The notes beneath the pieces were generated by a model, which did not search any database, was not told where the DNA came from, and saw nothing but the letters and a program-made list of their open reading frames with translations. From NCBI RefSeq assembly GCF_015670745.1, contig NZ_JADPCH010000021.1, forward strand, positions 1-42,084: a DNA stretch of 42,084 nt, given 5' to 3'. Below are positions 9,671 through 16,141 of the stretch, in pieces. How positions within the stretch are numbered: the first letter of the stretch is position 1; each line of letters begins with the position of its first letter. This DNA is from Collinsella aerofaciens. Lineage in GTDB: Bacteria > Actinomycetota > Coriobacteriia > Coriobacteriales > Coriobacteriaceae. Made by a program: the position numbers and the translations under genes.

Positions 9671-9889
9671 CTAGAGAATGATCTCGCAGTCCGGCTCGGC
9701 GTCGGCGGTGAACTCCACAACGCGGTCGAGGACCTCGTCGAACTCGGCTTCATCGGCCTCGAGCGTTAGCTTCTGGGTCATAAAGTTGACCGAAACGGAC
9801 TTGACGCCCTCGAGCTTGGCCAGCTCGTCCTGAAGCTTACGCGCGCAGTTGGCGCAGTCGATCTCGTCGAGCTTGAACTGCTTTTTCAT
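9671..9889 (-). CDS. Free-standing heavy-metal-associated (HMA) domain protein
   Basis: Small cytosolic metal-binding protein of 72 aa with a ferredoxin-like HMA fold. The metal motif is IDCANCA with Cys12 and Cys15. The Asp before the first Cys (DCxxC) resembles the HMA domain of ZntA rather than the MTCxxC of copper proteins, which fits zinc or cadmium. It lies between the repressor and the ATPase and probably supplies the metal-binding domain that the ATPase lacks. Start follows GGGGAAAGGAATCC. Confidence 0.88.
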   Translation of the reverse strand: MKKQFKLDEIDCANCARKLQDELAKLEGVKSVSVNFMTQKLTLEADEAEFDEVLDRVVEFTADAEPDCEIIL

Positions 9890-9952
9890 GGTGGATTCCT
9901 TTCCCCGTATTTGCGGCTTGGGTGCAGGCCGCGCTGGTACCGTGGTTGGTCG

Positions 9953-10318
9953 CTATTCGCAGATGTGGCTCATGCCCTGGTTGAGCATGGTGTAGACGTG
10001 GTCGTCGGCGAGCGAGTATAGGATATTGCGCCCGTCGCGCCGGAATTTAACCAGGTGCGACTGCTTGAGTGTGCGCAGCTGGTGCGACACCGCGGACTGC
10101 GAGGTTTCGGTCGCTTCGGCGATGTCTGCCACGCAGAGCTCGCGGCCCATGAGGGCGTAAAGGATCTTGATGCGCGTGGTGTCGCTGAAGACCTTGAACA
10201 GGTCGGCGAGGTCGTAGAGAAGCTCCTCGTCGGGAAGGTCCTCGGGCGAGCAGGTGGTGGGGATCGCGGGTTCGGTGGCCTCGATGTCGGGTTTCGTTTC
10301 ATCAACGCGGATGCTCAT
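9953..10318 (-). CDS. ArsR/SmtB-family zinc-responsive repressor
   Basis: Winged-helix metal sensor of 121 aa that should release DNA when Zn (or Cd/Pb) binds. The recognition helix is SQSAVSHQLRTLKQSH (73-88). All four ligands of the alpha-5 zinc site are present with SmtB spacing: Asp105, His107, His118 and the C-terminal residue Glu121. There is also a Cys in ELCVADI (Cys62), at the position used by alpha-3 sensors, but not the full CxC. It is the first gene of the zinc operon. Start follows AAAGGAT. Two operator-like palindromes lie upstream, one in the promoter itself. Confidence 0.93.
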   Translation of the reverse strand: MSIRVDETKPDIEATEPAIPTTCSPEDLPDEELLYDLADLFKVFSDTTRIKILYALMGRELCVADIAEATETSQSAVSHQLRTLKQSHLVKFRRDGRNILYSLADDHVYTMLNQGMSHICE

Positions 10319-10332
10319 TGCAATATCCTTTC

Positions 10333-10392
10333 ATATGAACATGCGCTCATATAACTTGCTTTCGATTATATGAGTGTATGTTCATATGTCAA
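10333..10392 (-). promoter_or_regulatory. Zinc-operon promoter with two SmtB-like operators
   Basis: On the minus strand TTGACA (10392-10387) is followed after 16 bp by TATAAT (10370-10365), a consensus promoter. Palindrome ATATGAGTGTATGTTCATAT (10368-10387) fills the spacer exactly, and a second, ATATGAACATGCGCTCATAT (10333-10352), lies in the 5' leader before the repressor start. Together they suggest tight repression by the ArsR-type protein. Confidence 0.85.
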
Positions 10393-10466
10393 TACAATTT
10401 GCGTTAATTTCGATGACTGCTTGCCGCCTCTGCGATTTTCTGTGGGTTGGGAGACATCGACGCAAT

Positions 10467-10690
10467 GCTCGCCAACATATTTCGAGATGTTCGGCTAGCA
10501 TGCTAAGAAAGCCACCTTGAGAAGCATTAGAACTGTTCATATTTGTACTTTATCGTGTCAAATACCGCGAGAATCAGTTCTTCCTCTACGGGAGTTCCTG
10601 CAGAATCAGTTTTATCTAAAGTTATATTGAGCATTGCTGCAGCCAATCTGGCACATCGGTGGCCGAATAAGTCGAAAAATGTAGGTGGAC
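10467..10690. repeat. Inverted-repeat module A (left of the accessory gene)
   Basis: Two diverged ~30-bp copies of one motif (consensus GGCCGAAYAACTCG followed by AAAWATGTWGG) face outward: 10467-10496 on the minus strand and 10661-10690 on the plus strand, separated by 164 bp of AT-rich sequence. The sequence between shows no shared identity by eye with module B at 12127-12319. The module overlaps a small open frame (10527-10727, minus). No transposase is present. It may be a MITE-like element or a paired protein-binding site. Confidence 0.6.
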
Positions 10691-10727
10691 ATCCGCAGAG
10701 ATCGCCTTTAGAAGAGCGAATTCTCAA
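10527..10727 (-). pseudogene. Possible small protein or gene remnant (66 aa)
   Basis: An open frame of 66 codons that overlaps the end of the next gene by 20 bp and runs through one copy of the 30-bp motif, which it translates as PPTFFDLFG. Its C-terminal half (AAMLNITLDKTDSAGTPVEE...) looks protein-like. I see no convincing ribosome site and recognise no family. It may be a fragment of a decayed gene. Confidence 0.25.
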
Positions 10728-11916
10728 TTAGATCAATAATCGTGTCGTCTTCCGTGCGGTTTTCATCGATTTTTGCGAACATGTCGCATTCCCAAGCCCC
10801 ATTGATTTCCTCAGCAAGGGCCCCGACGTGTTGCATGTCGTCGGGTTCGGGCACATCGTTGATGCTCGGGTCATCAGCTTGCGGATATTGGCTTGCAATT
10901 TCGCGCTTGGCGGCCTCTTCTTCTTTGAGTGACTCCAGGACGCGGCGACCGTATTCGAAGTAGCGCCGCAAGACAAATTGACGAAGAGTTTCTTGCAGGA
11001 TGGCGAAGTTATCCGGGAGTCGACCGGGCCATATCTTCTCGCGAATGCGAATCGCTTCCATGACCCGTTTAAAAGCGGACTGCTTGAAAAACGAATGACG
11101 ATTAACTGTGATAACGGCATATCCCATGTTTCGCAGCGTGTTTCGGCGCTCCTCGTCAATTGATTGCTGCTCGGGTTCGTCGTGGTAAAAGCCGTTGTAT
11201 TCGATATCGGTCATCGAATTTTCGAGCAGCGCGTCGAGGTAGAAAACCGTCCGTCGCGTTAGGGCGGCGTATCTTTTGGGGACTGGGATCGGATAATCCG
11301 TTTTGATAGCGCGTATGGCTAAGCCACCCATTGACTTGGGCATTGTCAGCATCATGACAAACGCCGTTTCGAGTGGGGAGCGACAGCCTTCGTGTACATA
11401 AGAAAGTGCCTTAAGTGCTTTATTAGATCCACGATACCCCGGTGCCTCTGAAAAGAAGGCTCTGAGCTCTTCAACGCTGGTTAGGGCTGGGCGCTCGCGA
11501 TATTGAGTTTCGTCGGACGTTCCAAGCGCGTAGGAGCCGCAGATTTCAAAGTAATACTCAACGAGCTCCGAAAGGTTGAGGTCGGCTGTTGCTTCTAACG
11601 CGCACAGCTTGATGTCGACGATGTAGACGTTCGGCTCGAGTTCTAGGTAGCTTTCTGCATCAAACGTATAGCGCGTGCAGTGGCAGATGCAGCCCTTGCG
11701 GTGCCTTTTGGCATTATTGGAAAACGTCAGCACATGGATACGTTCAGAATCGACATTCTTTCTGTTGAGCCATGCTCGTGCCGCTTCCAGGTCGGACGTG
11801 GTCGGCGCAGACACCCTGATCTTTTCCATAGGTATGGGACCGGTCGCGTAGCTTGCGAGCGAGTTGGCTGTTTGGTATACAGCGCGTGCCGTGGTATGTG
11901 ACAGAATGATTCCCAT
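10708..11916 (-). CDS. Accessory protein with restriction-endonuclease-like (Vsr/DUF559-type) C-terminal domain
   Basis: Unrecognised protein of 402 aa. The N-terminal part begins GIILSHTTARAVY, recalling the opening of AbiEi-type antitoxin/regulator proteins, and has a Cys/His cluster RHRKGCICHCTRY (71-83) that might bind metal. The C-terminal part (about 180-290) resembles Vsr/DUF559 nuclease folds: SPLETAF with Glu183, then TDIEYNGFYHDE, RRNTLRNMGYAVITVNRHSFF. In DUF559 proteins the second strand usually reads (V/I)E(V/Y)DG; here the Asp is Asn241, so catalysis may be lost. A 100-residue acidic tail follows. The ATG at 11916 has no clear ribosome site; the frame is open to 12138 and a longer start is possible. 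Codon use and base composition are more AT-rich than neighbours, suggesting transfer. Inverted-repeat modules flank it. Confidence 0.6.
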   Translation of the reverse strand: MGIILSHTTARAVYQTANSLASYATGPIPMEKIRVSAPTTSDLEAARAWLNRKNVDSERIHVLTFSNNAKRHRKGCICHCTRYTFDAESYLELEPNVYIVDIKLCALEATADLNLSELVEYYFEICGSYALGTSDETQYRERPALTSVEELRAFFSEAPGYRGSNKALKALSYVHEGCRSPLETAFVMMLTMPKSMGGLAIRAIKTDYPIPVPKRYAALTRRTVFYLDALLENSMTDIEYNGFYHDEPEQQSIDEERRNTLRNMGYAVITVNRHSFFKQSAFKRVMEAIRIREKIWPGRLPDNFAILQETLRQFVLRRYFEYGRRVLESLKEEEAAKREIASQYPQADDPSINDVPEPDDMQHVGALAEEINGAWECDMFAKIDENRTEDDTIIDLIENSLF

Positions 11917-11949
11917 ACGCGCATGATGGCATAGCGGACGCCGCATACG

Positions 11950-11965
11950 CCCGAAACTTCGGGCA
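11950..11965. promoter_or_regulatory. Short perfect palindrome upstream of the accessory gene
   Basis: GCCCGAAACTTCGGGC has 7-bp arms around a 2-bp centre, 34 bp before the proposed start at 11916. It could be an operator for this gene, or it may lie within the coding region if translation starts upstream. Confidence 0.35.
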
Positions 11966-12126
11966 ACGGTATTGGGGCGCGGCTTATCTTCTGCGAACGG
12001 TGGGTTTTTGAGCTGTCGTATTGAGGGAGCAGCTTTGGCTGGGGAGGTTTCTGCCGGCTGCCCCTTTTTGATGAACTTTAGTTGCGGATTCGTAGCTTCT
12101 AAGCGTTTTTGCCGACCGCTCAGATG

Positions 12127-12319
12127 CCTCACCAACATAATTTGAGTTATTCGGCCTTATCCTATACAAATGGTGCGATCGCAACGTCCTATTCGAATTG
12201 ATTCAGGTAGATTTATGGGGCTTGGTTGCGAAATTAAGGCGATTTTAGCTTCGATTGCGGTTCAAGGGGCCTTGACTAGTGGTTCAGCTGGCCGAACAAC
12301 TCGAAAAATGTAGGTGGGC
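12127..12319. repeat. Inverted-repeat module B (right of the accessory gene)
   Basis: Same arrangement as module A: one ~30-bp motif copy on the minus strand (12127-12156) and one on the plus strand (12290-12319), separated by 133 bp without a gene. The plus copy matches the plus copy of module A at 27 of 30 positions. On the minus strand TATAGGAT just before the 12156 copy is a possible -10 for the accessory gene. Nothing else is recognised between 12157 and 12365. Confidence 0.6.
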
Positions 12320-12365
12320 CAACCTGCCGACTATGTGAAGCACGCGTATTTGCTCGTTTTGATGA

Positions 12366-12401
12366 AAACTAGGGTGCAGCCATAAGGCTGCGCCCTAGTT
12401 T
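12366..12401 (-). terminator. Intrinsic terminator of the exonuclease gene
   Basis: A 16-bp stem (AAACTAGGGTGCAGCC with GGCTGCGCCCTAGTTT, one G-U) and a 4-nt ATAA loop. On the minus strand it ends in CTAGTTTTCATC, so it terminates the leftward exonuclease transcript. Confidence 0.82.
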
Positions 12402-12466
12402 ACTGCGTGTCGGTGTGCCCAGACGGATTGCGCTGTGCCTGGCAGGCGCTCCCGCAGATGGATCGG

Positions 12467-13435
12467 TTATTTCGCGAATAGGTTCTTGAGGTTGAACTCG
12501 GCCTGAACCGTGCGGAGCATGAGGTCGGTGTCGTCGAGGCCCAGATGCTGCTCGTTGGCGTCGGCGGCGAGGGTTCCACGGCGGCGCGCCCAGTTCTCGA
12601 GCGCGGCGGGCGCGGATTCGCGGGGGAGCGAGCGGACGTCGGCATCCAGGCTGCGGCAGATCTGGCGCGAGTCGATGACGATGATCTTGCCGGCGCGGCG
12701 TGCCTCGGCGTAACCGTCCAGGTGGATCTTGAACCAACTGTCCTCAAAGGCGGCGTTGTGCGCCATGTACGGGTACTTCTTCATAAGCTTGAGCAGCTGC
12801 TTCTGCAGTTCCTTGTTCTCGCGGAACGGCTTTTTGCCGTCGATGTCGTCCCAGGTGATGTGGTGGATATTCGACAACGGCACATCCTCGCCGCGGTAGA
12901 TATCGGGCAGGCCGCAGTAGTGTGCCTCGGCGTCGTGCGGGACGGCGTCGCTGGTGAGCTCCATGATTTCCCAACCCACATTGATGATATAACCGCGCTC
13001 GGGTGCACGGCCGGTGGTCTCGATGTCGATACCGAGCACGGTGCCCTGGATGGGCTTGCGGGCGTAGGCCACGCCGAGCGCGTCGCGGTCGCCGCGGATC
13101 TCGCGCATGACCGACGCGGCGGTGCGCTTTTGCATCTTACCGATGGCGGCGCAGGTGTCGGCATCGGACAGGCCGCGCGAAAGCGTCGCGGGCGTCACGT
13201 TGCGCAGGCGCGCCTCGCCAATCTGGTCGCACAGGTCGCGGTTGCGGTCAGCCAGGTCGCGCACGGTGGCAAAGTCGAAGCTGGGGTCGCCCTCGGCGGT
13301 AAAGTACTCGGTTTCGAGCACCTTAAGGGCCTCCTCGCCCTTCTGGCGCTCGGACTCCATGGCGCCGTGATCGCCATAGATAAACATGGGGATAAACGGC
13401 TGACGCTCGTATTCGAGTGCTTGTGAAACGTTCAT
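12467..13435 (-). CDS. DnaQ-like DEDDh 3'-5' exonuclease domain protein
   Basis: Protein of 322 aa with an exonuclease fold at about 130-312. Exo I is GIDIETTG (Asp137, Glu139), Exo II is AHNAAFEDSW and Exo III is HLGLDD (His297, Asp302), the DEDDh layout of DNA polymerase III epsilon and related nucleases. In Exo II the residue after Phe is Glu231 rather than the usual Asp, with Asp232 next. The N-terminal 130 residues form a separate charged region with no recognised motif. There is no polymerase or helicase domain, so this is a stand-alone nuclease, possibly in repair or RNA turnover. Upstream ribosome site is AGGAGC. Function beyond exonuclease is unknown. Confidence 0.82.
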   Translation of the reverse strand: MNVSQALEYERQPFIPMFIYGDHGAMESERQKGEEALKVLETEYFTAEGDPSFDFATVRDLADRNRDLCDQIGEARLRNVTPATLSRGLSDADTCAAIGKMQKRTAASVMREIRGDRDALGVAYARKPIQGTVLGIDIETTGRAPERGYIINVGWEIMELTSDAVPHDAEAHYCGLPDIYRGEDVPLSNIHHITWDDIDGKKPFRENKELQKQLLKLMKKYPYMAHNAAFEDSWFKIHLDGYAEARRAGKIIVIDSRQICRSLDADVRSLPRESAPAALENWARRRGTLAADANEQHLGLDDTDLMLRTVQAEFNLKNLFAK

Positions 13436-13508
13436 ATAACTGCTCCTTGGACGGGCCGCACCGCGCGGCTCGGGTTCATTGAGATGTGGCGAGATGATAG
13501 TTTACCAT

Positions 13509-13558
13509 GGGCAACTATTGGCATCGCGCCTAGGACAACTACAATACCCTAGTTGACC
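13509..13558 (+). promoter_or_regulatory. Promoter of the His-rich permease with DtxR-like half-sites
   Basis: TTGGCA (13518-13523), 16-bp spacer, TACAAT (13540-13545) is a good promoter. Three half-sites GGNYAACTW surround it: GGGCAACTA (13509-13517) at the -35 edge, GGACAACTA (13533-13541) running into the -10, and the inverted TAGTTGACC (13550-13558) near the start point. The last two form an inverted repeat with 8-bp spacing. The stretch CATGGGCAACT also occurs before the DtxR-like gene (6868-6878). Confidence 0.7.
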
Positions 13559-13607
13559 GCTAGGACTTTTACAATGCTGCCGAAAGACATGAAAGGTTCC
13601 ATCCGTC

Positions 13608-14714
13608 ATGGATTTGCTGATTGATATTCTGCTCGACGCCGGCAAGGACACGCTCTCGCTGGCGCCGTTTTTGTTGGTGACGTATCTTGCTCTCGAGACA
13701 CTTGAGCACGTTGCGGGCGACCGCGTCAACGGCGCTATCAAGCGCGCCGGCGCTGCGGGTCCTGTGGCTGGCTCGCTGCTGGGCATTGTGCCGCAGTGCG
13801 GATTTTCGGCCATGGCAGCAACGCTGTACGCCGGCCGTGTCGTGACGCTGGGCACGCTGGTCGCCGTGTTCCTCTCGACCTCCGATGAGATGCTGCCGCT
13901 GTTGCTCGCCGAGCAGGTGCCCGTGCAGACCATGGCGATGCTTTTGGCTTCGAAGGCACTGATCGCGCTGGTCACGGGCTTTATCGTGGACGCGGCTATC
14001 CGCGGCCTTCGTCGTAATGCCCGCGCGCATGCGGCGATTCGCCGTACCGTGCTGGGGACCGCTGCCAATCCGGCTCATGTGAACTGCGCGCACGACGACC
14101 ATACCGGGGGCGACATCATTGATGAAGTGGCCGAGGCGGGCGTGAGCGCCGACCACATCCACGAGTTGTGCGAGCGCGACCATTGCGGTTGCGATGATGA
14201 TGAAGATGAACACGAGCGCGACCACGGACACAGCCATGACCACGGTCACGCAGGCGAGCATGAGCACCACCACGGCCATGGGCACGACCACGGTCACTCC
14301 CGCTCTCACGAGGGCGCGCCCCTCCTGTCGATTATTCGCAGCGCCATCTCGCACACCGTGCAGGTATCGGTATTCATTTTTCTGGTGACGCTGATTCTGG
14401 TCGCCGTGCTCGAGACCTTCGGCGAGTCCGCGATCGAGCAGTTCCTGCGTGGCAACGAGACGCTCGCCGTCCTGGGTTCGGCGCTTGTCGGCCTGATTCC
14501 CAACTGCTCGGCCAGCGTCGTCATCACACAACTGTACCTGGAAGGCGCGCTGCAGCTGGCCCCGATGCTCGCCGGCACGCTCATCTCTGCTGGTGTGGGC
14601 TACCTGGTGCTGTTCCGCACCAACCGCAGCGCCCGCGAAAACGTCCTGTTCCTGATCATGATGTACGTCATCGGTGCCGGCTGGGGCCTCATCCTCTCCG
14701 CCGTTGGCCTTTAA
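13608..14714 (+). CDS. ArsP_2-type putative heavy-metal (manganese) exporter with His-rich loop
   Basis: Integral membrane protein of 368 aa, about 8-10 helices in two halves that resemble each other: GIVPQCGFSA (59-68) in the first and GLIPNCSASV in the second each place a Pro-x-Cys in a helix break. Between the halves is a loop with about 16 His mixed with Asp, Glu and Gly (202-234), preceded by a Cys/Asp/His segment (HCGCDDDEDE). This matches the putative 10TM heavy-metal exporter family, often annotated as a putative manganese transporter or arsenic efflux protein. The loop probably binds or buffers divalent metal. The promoter half-sites shared with the DtxR/MntR-like gene support a metal role. 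The actual substrate is inferred. Confidence 0.78.
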   Translation: MDLLIDILLDAGKDTLSLAPFLLVTYLALETLEHVAGDRVNGAIKRAGAAGPVAGSLLGIVPQCGFSAMAATLYAGRVVTLGTLVAVFLSTSDEMLPLLLAEQVPVQTMAMLLASKALIALVTGFIVDAAIRGLRRNARAHAAIRRTVLGTAANPAHVNCAHDDHTGGDIIDEVAEAGVSADHIHELCERDHCGCDDDEDEHERDHGHSHDHGHAGEHEHHHGHGHDHGHSRSHEGAPLLSIIRSAISHTVQVSVFIFLVTLILVAVLETFGESAIEQFLRGNETLAVLGSALVGLIPNCSASVVITQLYLEGALQLAPMLAGTLISAGVGYLVLFRTNRSARENVLFLIMMYVIGAGWGLILSAVGL

Positions 14715-14780
14715 GTAGATTATTGGGACATGTCTTACGATCTACCCCTGTGACCAGGGCATTTCCGCTGCCAAAACAAA

Positions 14781-14817
14781 AAGGTAGATTTCCGGGCATG
14801 TCCCGAAAATCTACCTT
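14781..14817 (-). terminator. Bidirectional hairpin between permease and YaiI genes
   Basis: AAGGTAGATTT pairs with AAATCTACCTT around a CCGGGCATGTCCCG core. On the minus strand it is followed by TTTTGTTTTGG, so it mainly ends the leftward operon. A related partial copy (GTAGATTATTGGGACATGTC) lies just upstream at 14717. Confidence 0.68.
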
Positions 14818-14819
14818 GG

Positions 14820-15302
14820 TTAGCGCAGCAGCTCGGTGAGGTTGCGCTTAAAGCGGGCCCGGTCTTCGCTGGTAAATGCCGCCGGACCGCGAGTGCGACC
14901 GCCGGCGCGGTGCACCTTCTTTTCCTCGTGGCGAATAAACAGTTGCATGTCGATGGTCGCCTTATCGTAGACGCGCCCGCGCACGCCGATGGCGGCGGCA
15001 TCGCGCCCGAGCACCATGCTCGCCAAGCCAATGTCCTGCGTCACGACTACGTCGCCCGCCTGCAGGCGTTCGACAATGGCAAAGTCGGCGCTGTCGGCGC
15101 CCACGCTCACATCGAGCGTCGTGACCCAAAATCCGCGTCGCGCATGCTCGACGTCGCGCGGATCGTCGCGGCGAATGTGGCGTTCCAGGTTCTGTGTGCT
15201 GTTGCCGGCGATAACGACGGCGACGCCCGCCCGCCGCGCGCAGTCAATCGACTCGCGCGTGACCGGGCAGGCGTCTGCATCAATAAAGAGCGTTCGCGGC
15301 AT
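14820..15302 (-). CDS. YaiI/YqxD (UPF0178) family protein
   Basis: Conserved bacterial protein of 160 aa with a PIN-like nuclease fold. It has the family start MPRTLFIDADACPV, then GFWVTTLDVSVGADSADFAIVE and VVTQDIGLASMVLGR, with conserved acidic residues (Asp8, Asp10 and the DSAD and QDIG Asps) that could hold a metal. Its biological role is unknown. The ATG follows the stop of the upstream HdeD-like gene directly (TAGATG) and has no ribosome site of its own, so translation is probably coupled. Confidence 0.88.
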   Translation of the reverse strand: MPRTLFIDADACPVTRESIDCARRAGVAVVIAGNSTQNLERHIRRDDPRDVEHARRGFWVTTLDVSVGADSADFAIVERLQAGDVVVTQDIGLASMVLGRDAAAIGVRGRVYDKATIDMQLFIRHEEKKVHRAGGRTRGPAAFTSEDRARFKRNLTELLR

Positions 15303-15905
15303 CTAGTGCACCAGTTTGCCAAATTGAATAGCGCGAACAATCAGCGTTACGCCAAACACCAGCAGTGCGGTGCCGCTAAAGATGACGAGCATCTTGGCCG
15401 ACCACAGCGGATAGATAAACACGAACATGCCGGCGATGATGGAGAGCGCGCCGCTCAGGATGGCGAGGGCACGGTTGGACGAAAGCTCGGACTCCAGAAT
15501 GGACATGACACCTTCGACGATCCAGCCAAAGCCGGCCACGATAACCACCATCGTGGTGAGCGTCGCGGTCGAGAAGGCCTGGTTGCGCAGGATTATGACG
15601 CCGCCCAAGATAATGAGTAGGTTGGAGATGATGTTCGTCACGCGCCAGCCGGTGGGCAGCAGTGGCTCGAAAACAGCGGTAAACAGCCTGATCGCGGCCG
15701 TGATCACAAAGTAGAAGCCCAAGACGGTCGTTAGGAAGACGAGGGACTTGGCGGGCGCAAACAGCAGTGCGATGCCGGCGACGAGCGCCAAGACGCCCGT
15801 GATGGCGTAAATCCAGCGCACGGCCTTGACGGCCTTGCCTGCCATGCTTTTCTCGTCAAATCCAAACTGGCTCGATTTTTGGTCATCATTCTTAAAGATG
15901 CCCAT
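15303..15905 (-). CDS. HdeD/DUF308 family membrane protein
   Basis: Integral membrane protein of 200 aa, about six helices after a 28-residue polar N-terminus (GIFKNDDQKSSQFGFDEK). It has the alternating hydrophobic hairpins of DUF308 (for example GVLALVAGIALLFAP and GALSIIAGMFVFIYP). E. coli HdeD is linked to acid resistance; that role here is unproven. Ribosome site GGAAAGGAGAC precedes the start. First gene of a two-gene unit with the YaiI homologue. Confidence 0.8.
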   Translation of the reverse strand: MGIFKNDDQKSSQFGFDEKSMAGKAVKAVRWIYAITGVLALVAGIALLFAPAKSLVFLTTVLGFYFVITAAIRLFTAVFEPLLPTGWRVTNIISNLLIILGGVIILRNQAFSTATLTTMVVIVAGFGWIVEGVMSILESELSSNRALAILSGALSIIAGMFVFIYPLWSAKMLVIFSGTALLVFGVTLIVRAIQFGKLVH

Positions 15906-16093
15906 AATGTCTCCTTTCCGTGCGGCGTAAGCCTTGATCGTTACGACCAGTATCGCCTAAAGGCGCTGACGTATGGGTCGGGGAGGGTGAAACGTAACCC
16001 AAAGGCCCCGAATTGTTTCCGTTGTTCCCCACGTCGCGATTTTCTATTCAACAGGTGTAGAACATTGCGGCCCTGTTCGTTATTGCCTACGTT

Positions 16094-16112
16094 TTAGGTT
16101 AGATTTTCCTAA
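16094..16112. promoter_or_regulatory. DtxR-like iron box before the nitroreductase
   Basis: TTAGGTTAGATTTTCCTAA is a 19-bp interrupted palindrome that matches the classic DtxR/IdeR box at 15 of 19 positions. It ends 29 bp before the nitroreductase start. The rest of 15906-16141 shows no gene. Confidence 0.55.
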
Positions 16113-16141
16113 GAACAATTGCCCGAAATTGGGGGGTCCCT

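Noticed and set aside
10333-10392. The ATATGA/TCATAT palindromes as a mobile-element end.
   Set aside because: They match ArsR/SmtB operator spacing, coincide with a promoter and recur only within the zinc operon.
10543-10731. A 62-codon plus-strand frame in the AT-rich island.
   Set aside because: It overlaps the end of the accessory gene and the repeat copy, has no ribosome site and no protein-like features.
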